A stretch of 64,000 nt of DNA from Galerina marginata (lineage: Eukaryota > Basidiomycota > Agaricomycetes > Agaricales > Galerinaceae), in the NCBI GenBank assembly GCA_023014335.1, contig JAECYW010000002.1, positions 1,922,001 to 1,986,000 on the forward strand, written 5' to 3'. This document shows positions 11,301 through 22,133 of this stretch, piece by piece. Under the pieces are notes generated by a model. It saw only the letters and a program-made list of their open reading frames with translations. It was not told where the DNA came from and did no database searches. Within the stretch, counting starts at the first letter, position 1. Each line of letters starts with the position of its first letter. A program made the translations under genes and the position numbers.

Positions 11301-12282
11301 ATCCGTTGTGGACCACGGCCTTACGAAGGGGGCAATTTTCATCAAAACACACAAAACCGTCACAGAATCTGACCTAGCCACCCTTCTGATCGACAATCTA
11401 TTCAAACGATTTGGCCTACCAGATTCCCTCACCTCCGATTGCGGACCCCAATTTGCCGCTAGAGTCTTCCGAGAAATGCTCAAACAACTCAAAATTGAAT
11501 CCAGATTATCCACCGCTTATCATCCACAAACTGACGGAACCACAGAGCGTTTTAACCAGGAAATCGAAGCATATCTTGCCATCTTTTGCTCTACCCATCC
11601 AGAAACTTGGTCCTCCGCATTATCCACCCTCAAATTCACTCACAACTCACGAAGACACGCTGATCGGATTCATTCCCCATTTGAACTACAACTCGGAAAT
11701 CAACCCATCGCCTTCCCCACCGCTTTCGAAAACACCAAATTCCCCGAACTCAACACCTGCCTTGAAACCATCAATAATTATCGAAACAAAGCCTTGGCTG
11801 CCCACAAACTCGCCCGAAACAGGATCGCCTCAAGAAAAACCAATTCCTTTGAACCATTCAAGAAAGGACAACTTGTTTGGCTCGACGCTCGAAACCTGAA
11901 GACTCCCCATAACAAGAAACTTAGACCCAGACGAGAAGGACCTTTCAAGATTAAAGACGTTCTCGGACCGGTCACCTATCGGCTTTCCCTTCCCCCTTCT
12001 TGGCGAATTCACAATGTCTTCCATGCCATTCTTCTCTCTCCATTCGTCGAAAACAAAACACACGGAACAAATTTTACCCAGCCACCACCCGACCTTATCG
12101 ACGATGAAGAAGAATATGAAGTCGAAGCCATCCTCGGACACAAGAATTGGGGTCGTGGGAAACGATACCTGATTAGGTGGAAAGGATGGTCATCAGCTGA
12201 CGACTTGTGGGAACCAGAAAAAGGCCTGACACATGCAAACGAACTTCTTTCACGCTATAAACAACTCCATCACCTCAAATGA
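8321..12282 (+). pseudogene. pol: protease, RT, RNase H, integrase, chromodomain (broken)
   Basis: Reading in the -1 frame after the slip site gives an aspartic protease (LLDSGAQGKF at ~8465), a linker, then reverse transcriptase with the YMDD catalytic box at 9940-9951. RNase H follows (~10380-10740). Integrase has an HHCC zinc finger (~11030-11160) and a D,D-35-E core with YHPQTDGTTERFNQE. Next come a GPF/Y module (~11935) and a chromodomain (YEVEAILGHK...RYLIRWKGW..DDLWEPE) ending at TGA 12280-12282. The frame changes from protease phase to RT phase between 9259 and about 9310. TGA codons at 9634 and 10018 replace probable CGA arginines. The 748-codon stretch from 10036 to 12282 is uninterrupted. 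The chromodomain would direct integration to modified chromatin. Confidence 0.95.
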
Positions 12283-12494
12283 AAACCCCGAAAACTCCCT
12301 CGATTGTCATCACTTCACCACGTTCTTCACCGACACTGCTTCTTCGCGGAACAGCCACCATCAATACCGAAGACCTTTCACAAATCACCCAAAACCACTT
12401 ACATCACGCCATCGTCGATTATATTCGCTATCGCACACCCGTCGCCAAACAAAAGATCTTAAAAGACCTCGCCAAACCAATTCACAACAACTGA
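12279..12494 (+). CDS. small ORF overlapping the pol stop (ATGA)
   Basis: A 71-codon frame starts at ATG 12279-12281, sharing ATGA with the pol stop codon 12280-12282, and ends at 12494. The product is basic and Ser/Thr-rich with an amphipathic-looking C-terminal half. No family recognised. Overlapping stop-start sequences are used elsewhere for termination-reinitiation; whether this one is translated is unknown. It may simply be spacer before the third ORF. Confidence 0.3.
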   Translation: MKTPKTPSIVITSPRSSPTLLLRGTATINTEDLSQITQNHLHHAIVDYIRYRTPVAKQKILKDLAKPIHNN

Positions 12495-12529
12495 GTCCTC
12501 TACACCATTCCCGAAAACCCCCCTCAAAC

Positions 12530-13342
12530 ATGTCCACTAACCAAACCGCCTCGACTTCTCGCTCCACCTCCGTTCCTATTCTAGTAAACCTCCCACAACG
12601 CGCTCGACCCCTCCCTCGACCACCTACCACCAGTTCACCGATAACTCCACCAACTCTCCAAGAACTCTACGAAGCCTCAATCGCCCCCCTATCCTCTATT
12701 GCTCTTATGTCAATTGTACGAAGAAACACTTCACCCATGCTTCAAGAAACCACCTCAGATCTTTTTGGTGAACTTTCCAAAATCTTACAACTTGAACAAT
12801 CACTCCTCGACGCACGACTCCGAGCAAGAGGTCTTCTCACCGATGCATTGGGACTAGGTTTCCTCTCGATCACTCAAGAATTCTGGGAAGAACATCAACA
12901 AACTCGGGGACCTACAGCTGATTTACCACTCCAAACCAACCCACCTGCAACCGAGTTCCCCGGATTTCCCGAAACCACGATCACGCCTACTCCTAATCCT
13001 CACCCATCGACGACCAATCCCTCCAGGCTCTCTCGAAATCCCACCACCACAATTGTTATCAAAGACTCCGACGGAGAACTTGACCTCGATCCTTCGCCAC
13101 CGTATTCCCCTATTCATCCGTTCACCTCCTCGACACGATCAACCCTGCGAAGACCTTCACCAAACGTCAGTTCTCCCCCTTCTCGTCGAGGCTCCCCACG
13201 AGGTTATCGATGGATCGACCAACGAGGGATACCCATACAGAACCGGACCTGTTACAACTGCGGAGTCGCCGGACATTATGCGAGGGACTGCAACATCGTG
13301 AATCGTCGAAGCCAGGAGACTTCTCGTGTACTGCGGGGGTAA
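12530..13342 (+). CDS. third element ORF with CCHC zinc knuckle
   Basis: From ATG 12530 this frame encodes 270 residues and stops at TAA 13340-13342, the three bases immediately before the 3' LTR. The frame is also open back to an ATG at 12233 inside the end of pol, which would give 369 residues. It has a Ser/Pro/Thr-rich N-terminus and a predicted helical middle (ELYEASIAPLSSIALMSIV to FGELSKILQLEQSLLDARL). An acidic Ser/Pro linker follows, then a canonical CX2CX4HX4C knuckle (CYNCGVAGHYARDC, 13250-13291). Unlike gag and pol it has no premature stop. It resembles a second nucleocapsid-like protein. Extra ORFs downstream of pol are not part of the standard chromovirus plan. Function unknown; RNA or DNA binding is inferred from the knuckle. 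Confidence 0.7.
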   Translation: MSTNQTASTSRSTSVPILVNLPQRARPLPRPPTTSSPITPPTLQELYEASIAPLSSIALMSIVRRNTSPMLQETTSDLFGELSKILQLEQSLLDARLRARGLLTDALGLGFLSITQEFWEEHQQTRGPTADLPLQTNPPATEFPGFPETTITPTPNPHPSTTNPSRLSRNPTTTIVIKDSDGELDLDPSPPYSPIHPFTSSTRSTLRRPSPNVSSPPSRRGSPRGYRWIDQRGIPIQNRTCYNCGVAGHYARDCNIVNRRSQETSRVLRG

Positions 13343-13745
13343 TGTTACGAACGCACATCTTATCTAATCTTTTTCTTTTTCTTTCTTATCTCTCGACCCG
13401 GTCTCGTGATCTCAACCTATGTACACAGCCACATTGTCTCTCGATGAACACTTTACGCATAGCATCACGCGTAGCATTATGACTCTCATCTTTCTCTTAC
13501 TTATGCAGCCTTCTGTTACTTGTTTCATATGCAGCCTCTACGTAGCCTTACGCTGCCTTACGCTGCCTCCGGACATCCGTTTCATCTTCAAATTACTATA
13601 TATACTAAGTAGATTACAACCTTGTACTCTAGCTTAGTATCGTTATTGATACCTTCTTTGCCTCGCGTTGCACGCGCTCGAACTTAGACTCTAATTCGGT
13701 TATCACGCAATAGCAAGACAGCTATCTGCGAGTCGAACCGTAACA
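13343..13745 (+). repeat. 3' LTR
   Basis: 403 bp, TGTTACGAAC...CCGTAACA, four transitions from the 5' LTR. It begins directly after the TAA of the third ORF and is followed by the target duplication ATAAT (13746-13750). Confidence 0.97.
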
Positions 13746-14037
13746 ATAATTCACCTCACACTCACACAGCCATCAAATATTCCAACACACCCACCCTGCG
13801 GCTCAGTGTTCAGCAATTAAATACTTGCTGCCTCTTACCATTGTCTCTTAATATCTTCAACAACAAATGTCATTATAATATCACTATGGCTTGGTATGAG
13901 TCACCATATAACAGCTATATTACTGGGATATTTTCCATGAAAAAAGCATATACCCCAGGGGTATATAGAGTAAAACCATGAGTATAAGCCCTATGCAAAG
14001 CATGCCCTGTGAAGGCATTGAAAAAAGGCTGAGAAAT

Positions 14038-15598
14038 TTAGACTGCCTTGAGTTCATCTAAATGATTCTTAGGTAAAAATGTCCTTGTTAAATGAAAAAT
14101 CACACTAACATCATTCCAAACCCACAAGGCTATTCTTCCATCTATTGACCCCCCCAAAATCTGCTGGTGAAATGAGGAAGCCTATAAAAGAATTAGAAAG
14201 AAGTAAACTTGTGCAGAAACAACAAACCGTAACAGCCCTATACATGGCTAAATACCAGGTCAGCTGTATTTGAACTTAAATCTAAAGTCACTTACATAGG
14301 GATGACCATCCTTGCAATTGACAGACCAGCCCAAGATTTGACATCTTGTACATGTAAATGGCTCCCTTTCCTCCACAAACAATGAATTCATCATCAATGA
14401 ATGTTAAACCAAGAATAATGTTGTTGTAAGGGTCAACTTTTTGACAAATTGACCCACAGTGGGTCAATCCAGGCAGTGTAAAAATATCAATTCCATCAAT
14501 GAGATTGGTAAAAGCAATAAACTTCTCTCTTTTGCTAATTGCTGACATGCCCCTGGTAAGTTTTTATAGGATTTAGTCTTGTCAATCTAAAGATAGGATC
14601 AAACCTACACTCGTCGATTGAATTCAACTGCCTGAAGCAGTTTAAAGGGACTCAGCTGGTAGAAAGCTCTAGTGAGTGACAGCGTTTGTAAGTTATGCAT
14701 CTCTGTCTTTCAATAACTCAAGGCTTACAGAACACTATGTGGTATAGCACTATTTGGGTGAACAAATGATACCACCATTCCATCATGGTTTGATGAGATG
14801 TGGACAGTGTGGGGCCGTTTGTTATAAAAATTTGTTTGGTTGGGTGCATCTGACAGTGTGTTCAATGAATCTGTAATGGAGGCCTTGAATGTCACAGAAC
14901 CAGCTTTCAAGCTCATTTTGGATGCCATCACATTCCAGATCTGCAGAAAACCACCTCCAACAGCAGATAATTGCCCTTTGGAAAATGAAATTGATTCTAC
15001 TGGCCCAGGAACAATGACTTGGCATCCATGCTCGAAGGGCCTGAAATAAGAAAGCTATGTGACCAAATTAAGATCAGAATAATACTCATTTTCAACAGGA
15101 CAATGTGAACACACAATTTTCAAATTCCACCCTGCCAAGAACGAGTTGGACCAAAGTGTGAGGTAGGATGGGGCTGGCCGAAAGTAGAGCACTACATTCC
15201 CATTCCGCAAGCCCGCCCAAAAGGCTTCAAGCCGGATGCCAATATCAGCCCAATGGATGAAAAGAACTGGCGAACCCAGATTTATAGATTGTAAAATGCT
15301 GCCAGTCGCTATGTTCCAAATTGTAAGCCTGCCGGAATCTCCTGAAAGCGATCAGTTCAAGGCACTCATGGCTACCTCTCTTGAACTTACCTCCTGTGAG
15401 CAGGTGCGCCCCATTGGGCGACAAGGAAACTGAGAGTATGCATTCGCCCACGTACCCTATCTTATTACACTGTCGGAACGAAAAGGTTGGTTTGGGGACC
15501 ATTTGCAGACCAAGGACGTAACAACCTTCAGCGGAGCTCGAGATGACTGCACATCGGTTTATGTAATCCTTGGTCTCCCAGGCTAGCTTCGTAGCCAA
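14038..15598 (-). CDS. WD40-like beta-propeller protein, possibly frameshifted
   Basis: Minus-strand exons give propeller-type repeats: 'ILSVSLSPNGAHLLTGG' joined by a 50-nt intron to 'DSGRLTIWNIATGSILQS', then 'PVESISFSKGQLSAVGG..LQIWNV', 'HTVHISSNHDGMVVSF', 'GLTFIDDEFIVCGGKGAIYMY' and a last exon with 'ILGGSIDGRIALWVW' ending at TAA 14038-14040. Frames fail to join cleanly at about 14540-14600 and about 14310. That means either missed splice sites or one-base lesions. No ATG lies in frame at the 5' end; the first exon may be missing or lie further upstream. The block is visibly more AT-rich than neighbouring genes and sits directly beside the retrotransposon, so horizontal or element-borne origin is possible. 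WD40 repeats mediate protein binding; the partner is unknown. Confidence 0.6.
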
Positions 15599-17299
15599 TA
15601 ACTTGCATGTGCAGTTTTTAAAACTCTATGTCAATCTCGTTCACTTCGTCGAGTTCGTCGTTACTTATCGCGCTGTGCTCTATGAAAGCTGAATACTGTA
15701 AGTTCTTTCACCGTTGTCCCTTAATTTCTCAATTGACTGTACGTTTCTCGTCGCCTAGCTTCCATTTTGATGCTCGGACCTTCCTCTCTACGGTGCAGGT
15801 GTTGACGTTCTCGCCGCCGAGACATCTCTTGGGCCACACCAATTCGTTCCTGCGGCCCTAACATGGCCACGTCGCTTGCCATGCTCCTTTGCCGTTGCAC
15901 CCCATCTCTTCCCACTGCATTTTGGTCCACCTCCTGATCTTTGCCTCCGGCTCGGTTTCCCCTCCTTTTGTATTCAATCGTTGCCACCAACGTAAGCGTA
16001 AGTCTTATAGTGTCTACTCTGTCACCCGCGTCATGCCTCATTCTTATTCCTTTAGACCAACAACCGCCCTCCTTGTCTCGATCGTCAACCCCCTTTGCCC
16101 TACTATTTCAGGTAAGTGACGATTGTACTTCGTGTCGCGCTGCACTGATGCCGACGATGTTTCTACTGTCAAACCTCGGTGAACGTCGACACCCATCCGC
16201 TGTACGAGCACCCGAACGTGACTCCCACACACCCTCGGACCACACCAATTAGTGCTCGCAGCGACGCAGGTTGGTTATCGGCCCTGGGCGTGCCCAAGGC
16301 TTGGGAGAAGGCGTTGTGGTTGTGGAGGTGACTATGGAGGTGACTAGGCCGCTGTTGAGCGCAGCGCTCCGATGGGTTCAGGTTCTCTTCGTGTTGCATT
16401 ATTTCTATTACTTACGTCGTTTCTAGCATTTCAATATCCCGTCGCTGCGCGACCCAACATTCCGCCACTGCTCACAATCGGCTACCTGAGAAAATCTCAG
16501 CATCCCTGTTACCGTTTACTTCACAGTCCTGAGCACTGCCTTCGATGAGCAAATAAGCCTGCACGATTATCCGCCCGTGTCGCCCATCATGTTCGTTTCT
16601 ACCTCTCTCCGCTGTGCTGGCAGCCGAGCATGACACGCACACCTGCATGAACACCTTCCGACTGCAGGGGCTGTGTTCACCGCCTGCATAACGATCGATG
16701 GCTGCACGACACTTGGGAGAGGCGTTCAGTAGTACCTGTGTATTCTATTCGTAGCAGACCAGTCAATGTATTGTATTAAATTCCAATAACATCAATTTAT
16801 AATAAAGGGATTCACAAGGAAAGTTATAAGTTGTTCTGGAATTCCGGAAAGCATAATTACCGACAGAGACCCACGCTGGACCTCGGACTTCTGGTAAGGG
16901 GTCGCACAAGCATTAAAGATTGCGATGGTACTCTCCTCGTCGTCGTGAGGCAGTCAAGGGTGAACAAAGAAGGCAGGTATTCGAAGATGTAGACAGGACG
17001 TCGACCACCTACGTCGTCTCCCTCCGTCGCCGTGTTTTTCGTCGCCGCTGCCGGTAATTCGAGATTGAAAGGAGGACTTGAAGATTGGTGCTGATGGGTT
17101 TGCACAATAAGGTTTCCAGCGAGCTTTAGACGAATTGGTAAGTTTCTGATTTGTCTTCCACGAATTAGAGATCTTACCATCATTTAGCTAGTGTGCCGTG
17201 GGTTTTCGAGAGCGGAATGGTGGATTTGAGGAAGTGAAGGTGATGTCGGTGAGCAGTACAAATGGCGGTCTGTCTGAATTCTCGAGGAACTGACCAAGG
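15599..17299. other. no gene supported; splice-like signals on both strands
   Basis: Short frames with plausible splice sites occur on both strands. On the minus strand a terminal-exon-like frame with the stop at 15618-15620 overlaps a plus-strand frame beginning at ATG 15628 with a GTAAGT donor. Neither extends into a recognisable protein. A G-rich repeat of 'GGAGGTGACTA' occurs near 16325-16350. Confidence 0.3.
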
Positions 17300-17966
17300 C
17301 TCGTTGGCAGCCTTATTATGCAAACCCATCGCCACTGGCAATTTGTGCGGCAGTCGAACGGGTAAGGAGAAGACGGGTGCTCGAAGACGAAGACGAGACG
17401 AAGACGAGATGATGGAGAGGTTGCTGATGGCCTGGAGGGTCCGTAAGTCAAGGACCAAGGTGATATAAGGGTTAGAATGACTCACCTAGTCTCATTCGCA
17501 GCTTACTACGCAACCCCCCCCCCCCCCCTCACGGCCTAGCCCAAATCCATCCCAACATGAAACTCGGTGCTCGTCGCAGGCAGCGTGTACGCGAGTGAGG
17601 GTGGTGCTTTTGAGGGTTCATCGAGCAGAGGCGAAGTTCTAGTCTTTGGCCACGTCAAGTCGTACGGATGATCGCGATAGACATATAAACTGACTTACCA
17701 AATTCGTTCGCAGCCTTTTATCACGCACACCCATCATCACTGCTGAGCGTGAATCCATCGTGGTTGAGGTTATTGGCAACTTGGATGTTCTCGAGTTGAG
17801 AGGTGGAGGTGGAGGTGATCATGAAGCCCTAGATCTCGGTAAGTCGTACGAATCATGGATTCCAATTAACTGACGTACGAATCATGGATTCCAATTAACT
17901 GACTTACCAACATCCCTGGCCATGGCAGTTACCAAGGAAATCAAGTATGGAAAATAGAATTCAGTA
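17300..17966. repeat. imperfect ~200-bp modules and a 29-bp tandem duplication
   Basis: A similar sequence recurs at roughly 190-215-bp spacing: GGCAGCCTTATTATGCAAAC (near 17308), TTCGCAGCTTACTACGCAAC (near 17496) and TTCGCAGCCTTTTATCACGC (near 17707). A weaker copy lies near 17925. Each is preceded by a GTAAGT-like donor and a CTNAC-like branch motif, so each looks like an intron end. At 17846-17903 the 29-bp unit starting GTACGAATCATGG is duplicated exactly in tandem. A C15 run lies at 17514-17528. No protein can be followed through the modules. Confidence 0.4.
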
Positions 17967-20573
17967 CTAAAGCAATTGAGGCATATCCATCTGGGTTGTC
18001 CTCATGATCACCTCGCCATCTTCTTCATCCACGTCCCCTTCTTTATCCCGATCCTCGCCATCATCCCCTTCCACGTCATCATCATCATCGTACCTTTTCT
18101 CCAGCTCCATTTCCGTGCAATTCCCGTTCCCAGGAAACGCATATACATGTCTCGGTCTCCAAATCTATACAATTGAATTTCGGTGAGCACGATAAAAGCA
18201 CGGAAGAAAAAGGGTGACTTGCATTCCAACATAGTAAGTTATCCAGTCATCAGCCATATTGTTTGGCTTTGCTTCTCGGGTGGTCTGAGTGCTCAACAGA
18301 TGAGTTGTTCTGCCATCCACAAACGAGGGGATTAGATAACATCCTCTGATGACGAGCGCCGGGTCTTAAAACCCGAATGGACAATCATCCATTCGACAAA
18401 GTCGACCTTGGATAACTTCGTTGGCTTTTGCCCAAATGAATCGCCCAAACAAACGTTAAGGGACAACATCTAACCATTGGACCCGGAGAAAGTCCGTCTT
18501 TTTCCAACCAAAGCCACGGGGATTGCATCCAGCATGGAATGTCTCCATGAAATATACCAATGACGACACCATACCAGGAAGGATGCGCGCTGGGATAAGA
18601 CTCGGCCTCTGGGACTGCGACCATGATAAGCAGGTGTGTGTCGGTGTTGACTGTGTCAAAATGGCGGCGAATGACATATGACGTGTAGTTGATTCGAGCT
18701 GTTCGGTGTCGAAAAATGGTATTGTTGCGAATACAGATGCAACTTGAGGATCCGGCCCAAAAGTGGTCTTGAAGTTTTCGAATGGAGTCCTAAGTCCAAG
18801 TAAATCTCGCACTTGAAATCAGTAAATAATGAAATAAAACTGTGATCACACCTTTAGCAGGGTCTCCATTACTTTGTGCGAATGAAGACAATACGCATTA
18901 CGCGGTGCATTTCGACAATGAGAGATGACATGGTGGCCACGGAGACGTTCAAGGTGGCCTGCCTCCTTTATTTCCCGCTGTTCTGCGTCACGAAATGCTT
19001 GTTGCCGGCTGTACTTCTTTCGGATCTGCTGGATCGCATTCATCTTCATCTTGGTGAGCCCCCGAGCCCCTTTACCACCCGATGGGCACTGAGTTCTCCC
19101 TTTTCAGGAATAAATGGTCAGTCTATGAAAGTCTAAGTTGATATAAACTTCACGTAAGTCCAAGTTGTGTCGAGTAGGAATCTGTTGTACCAAACAGACG
19201 GATGTGTCGAACGTAATCTCCCATGAAATGCAAGTTGACAATGAACAGGTTTAAAGACCTCCACTTGGTCCAGATCTAGACTGCGGTTGTCCTTGAGACG
19301 CAGTCGAATTCTCGGTGGATGACTTGATGTTGGTGTTGATACTGGTGCTGGGTGGCGAATGGCATGAAAGGTGGCGGTTTCTTTCCTCGCTTGTCTTTGC
19401 TTTCTCGGTGCTGTCTTTCGCGGAAGCTCGACCATATTGAATTAGGAGCATGTAAGGTCGCGGACCTGTCGAAAGAGTTTACCAAACTCCACTGTGTGCT
19501 CTTCGAGAAGGGTCAAAGTGCTGTCTCAGTCCATTCACAGTTCGATGGAGAGGTTCCATGAGCCGTTTGTTGTGAGGCCCTTCCAGGACCTTCAAAACAA
19601 GGCATCGTGCACTGAAAATTGTATACGAAATCAAAACTGTGGATCGAACCTGAATATAATAAAATTCACCTGAAGGTCTTCAAAATCGCGTGCCGCCAAT
19701 TTCTTCATTTCTGAGTTCGCTGCAAATCTGCGGATTGTACCATGGCCAAAGGTAGATACTTCTCTGTATCTAGTGGATTATCAGCCTGGCTACCACGTTT
19801 TATCATGGATTAACTCACCGTCTATCAAGCTCGACAACAATATCATCGGGAAGGCGAATGTTAAGTGGCTGAAAAGAGCCTTTCATACACCACAGTCAAA
19901 TTCATGTGGGAGGCCGCCGACAGAACGGACGGGATGTCGGTGAGACGGTGCAGCATGGCACCTGAGTTTGGTTGGGAACGAAAGTATGTATTTCGAAAGA
20001 TTCCTAAGCACAAGAATGTTGGCCATGCGGGCCGGGGGCCCATGCCTTCGCATTACCGAAGCCTGTCAAATGAGTTGCATCAGAAAGGAACATCAGTGCA
20101 GCGACAACCTTTCTCCTTTGCAGCCAAGATCATGAACAAAAAGTTTTCCGTGTCGTTGGACTTCCTCGTGCTCTGCAGAAAATGCGTCCAAGTTGAAGAT
20201 CTCGTTCTTGTTCTTTGTCACAGGATTGCGATGGAACAACTTGAATGGCGAGAAATGGAGAAGATGCGAAGTCGGTCATTAAAATGCATCCGAAATGACA
20301 GGTAAGCTTCCGTTGCAGCAAGCCGCCAAAAATGAATACCTTGGCCTGGGACGTTGGCATCTCCAGAAGGAGTGACGATATCGACAGATGCTTCCGTAAA
20401 CTGGCTTTCAAGGGCTGCCTGTGAGAGCGCTTTACCAAGCCGTTCATTTCTCGATGCGCATCGAAGCCCATGGAATTGTTCTTCTTAAAATCCGGAAAAA
20501 GGATAACACCTTTAACAAATGCTGTGACTTCGGCCTCTGACTTGGCCGTCTTGCCGTTATTCAACCTTGACAT
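17967..20573 (-). pseudogene. degenerate Plavaka/CACTA-like transposase
   Basis: Fragments in several minus-strand frames follow the order I remember for this Agaricomycete transposase family. They are an N-terminal 'GKTAKSEAEVTAF' zinc-finger-like remnant (~20550), 'MGFDAHREMNGLVK' (~20460) and 'FRNTYFRSQPNSGAMLHRL' (~19970). Next are 'LLGLRTPFENF' and 'FGPDPQVASVFATIPFFDTE' (~18800-18700), 'ESYPSAHPSWYGVVIGIFHG' (~18580), 'CYLIPSFVDGRTTHLLS' (~18320) and 'FGDRDMYMRFLGTG' (~18160). An acidic tail ends at TAG 17967-17969. Numerous stops and frame changes make it non-functional. I did not find terminal inverted repeats. Family assignment is from memory of conserved phrases, so 'Plavaka-like' rather than certain. 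Confidence 0.6.
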
Positions 20574-22133
20574 GATTCTCCAGATGGTTGCATTTGGAAA
20601 TGGCAGTGATACGGGCGTTCGGAGCCAAGGGCATCTATAAGTGGCGACGCTGGCGAGGAGTCAGTGATAATGTTTCGAATTGAACAGATTTTTCCAGAGA
20701 AAGAGAGCCATTCGGATCAATGGTGGGCGTCTTGAACCAAAGTCCTGATGCAGATGAAGGTGGAGATGGCAGTGGCAATTCTGGAATGACGAGATCTGGT
20801 TCAAGTTGAACAATTCCAGCTTCATGGATAGGAGAAGCTGGTCAGGTTCAGGTCAGACCTAATGCGATCACCTGTGTGATATGATAGGGTCAAGGCGTGA
20901 AGGTATCTGCAGAGTCAATCGATTGTGGCGAGTTTCGGAGTGTCTGGTGTAAAGTTCATATGTCTGGGTCATCCATGCAGAGGGGTTAGCCCGAATTGGG
21001 CCTGAGGCCTGAGTAGTTGAAGCGAATGTTCTCAAATGGTGCATCTCCATTTTGAATAATAGCTTATTTGATACGTATCCTTTACCGAAGAGCAATGAAT
21101 TGGTGAATTGTCGCCAGTTTCCAATTTTGATGCAAGCCAGGTTGTGGAGTTGGAAAAACCTGCCGCAGCGGAGAAAGCTACAACCGCTCCGAAACGCCAG
21201 CGTGAGGAAGACGACCCTACTACTGGAATATTGAGAGGGTAGTCAAGCTGATGATGCCTTGACATTGAAGGTCAGCTTTCCAGTCAAACTGCTTAAGTCT
21301 AGGAAAGCACTCACATCGCCTAATAGGAGGCCAACAAGGTGCGAACTTCAGCAGAAGGCAGGTGAGATACGAAGCGCGAGAAGTATCCGGTTCATTTTCG
21401 AAATCAGATCTTGGGTTGCGTTGTCAGATCTATCGTTCTTGTTGTTTGTTCCTGAACCTGAGCGCTGGTGGGCAAACATCGAAACGAAGGACGATAATGA
21501 CCCCCAGAGTCCAACCTCTAGGACCTATTAGAGGTGGATGTACAGGTGGATGTGCAGGTAAATCTAACGTTACCTGGGATCACGACGTTGGATCGGTAAT
21601 GTTGATCCAGCTTTCGAGCAAGGAAATTGAATCGGATCATGGCGTGGGAACACGAACTTTAAAAAATCGGTCGGCTTCCTGATGTATGACATGCGAGGTG
21701 CTGGTCGGGCTTGACCAGTACTTGACCAGTGCCTGCCAAATTATTTTTCATCGTGAAAAGGCATTACTTTAGTATTACCTTATTGTCGACTGATGAGGGG
21801 TACAAAAATTCAAGAATCTGTGAGATTGACAACTGGGCCTTCTCACCACTCTTTTCGGCGACAATAAGGAAGAACAATAAGTCACGTTTTATGATCGGAT
21901 TTGGCAGCTAGTTCTCGCCTTAAATGAGCTTTTAAATTTCGTAGGAAACAAAGACAAAACAAGAAATTTTCATAGAAGCTGCTGTAAATGCCGTGGAAAA
22001 TCAGTGTCAATGTTTTATCTTCATCAAAGAATTGAGGACTCCCTTCTTTACCTCGTATAAAAGGACATAAAAAGTCGACTTTAGAATCTTTTTTAGCTAA
22101 CCCTTGTTATAGAATTGAAAGATTATATACTCT
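20574..22133. other. no intact gene; possible 5' part of the transposase relic
   Basis: A minus-strand Ser/Pro-rich frame around 20640-20830 (with LWFKTPTIDPNGSLSLEK) may be the upstream part of the decayed transposase. From about 21270 to 22130 nothing recognisable is present. The last 250 bp before 22134 are AT-rich and are the likely promoter of the helicase gene. Confidence 0.35.

Larger units (their letters stand above)
6749..13745 (+). mobile_element. full-length Ty3/gypsy chromovirus LTR retrotransposon (degenerate)
   Basis: The element is bounded by two 403-bp LTRs (TGTTACG...CGTAACA) differing at four positions, and flanked by identical 5-bp duplications ATAAT (6744-6748 and 13746-13750). 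Internal order is gag, protease, reverse transcriptase, RNase H, integrase with GPY/F module, and C-terminal chromodomain, which is the chromovirus layout. Two further ORFs lie between pol and the 3' LTR. gag and pol are broken by four in-frame stops (7617, 8208, 9634, 10018) and one frame change near 9260-9310, so this copy is not autonomous. Nearly identical LTRs and an intact target duplication point to a fairly recent insertion. The polypurine tract before the 3' LTR is short (GCGGGGGTAA). Confidence 0.97.
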
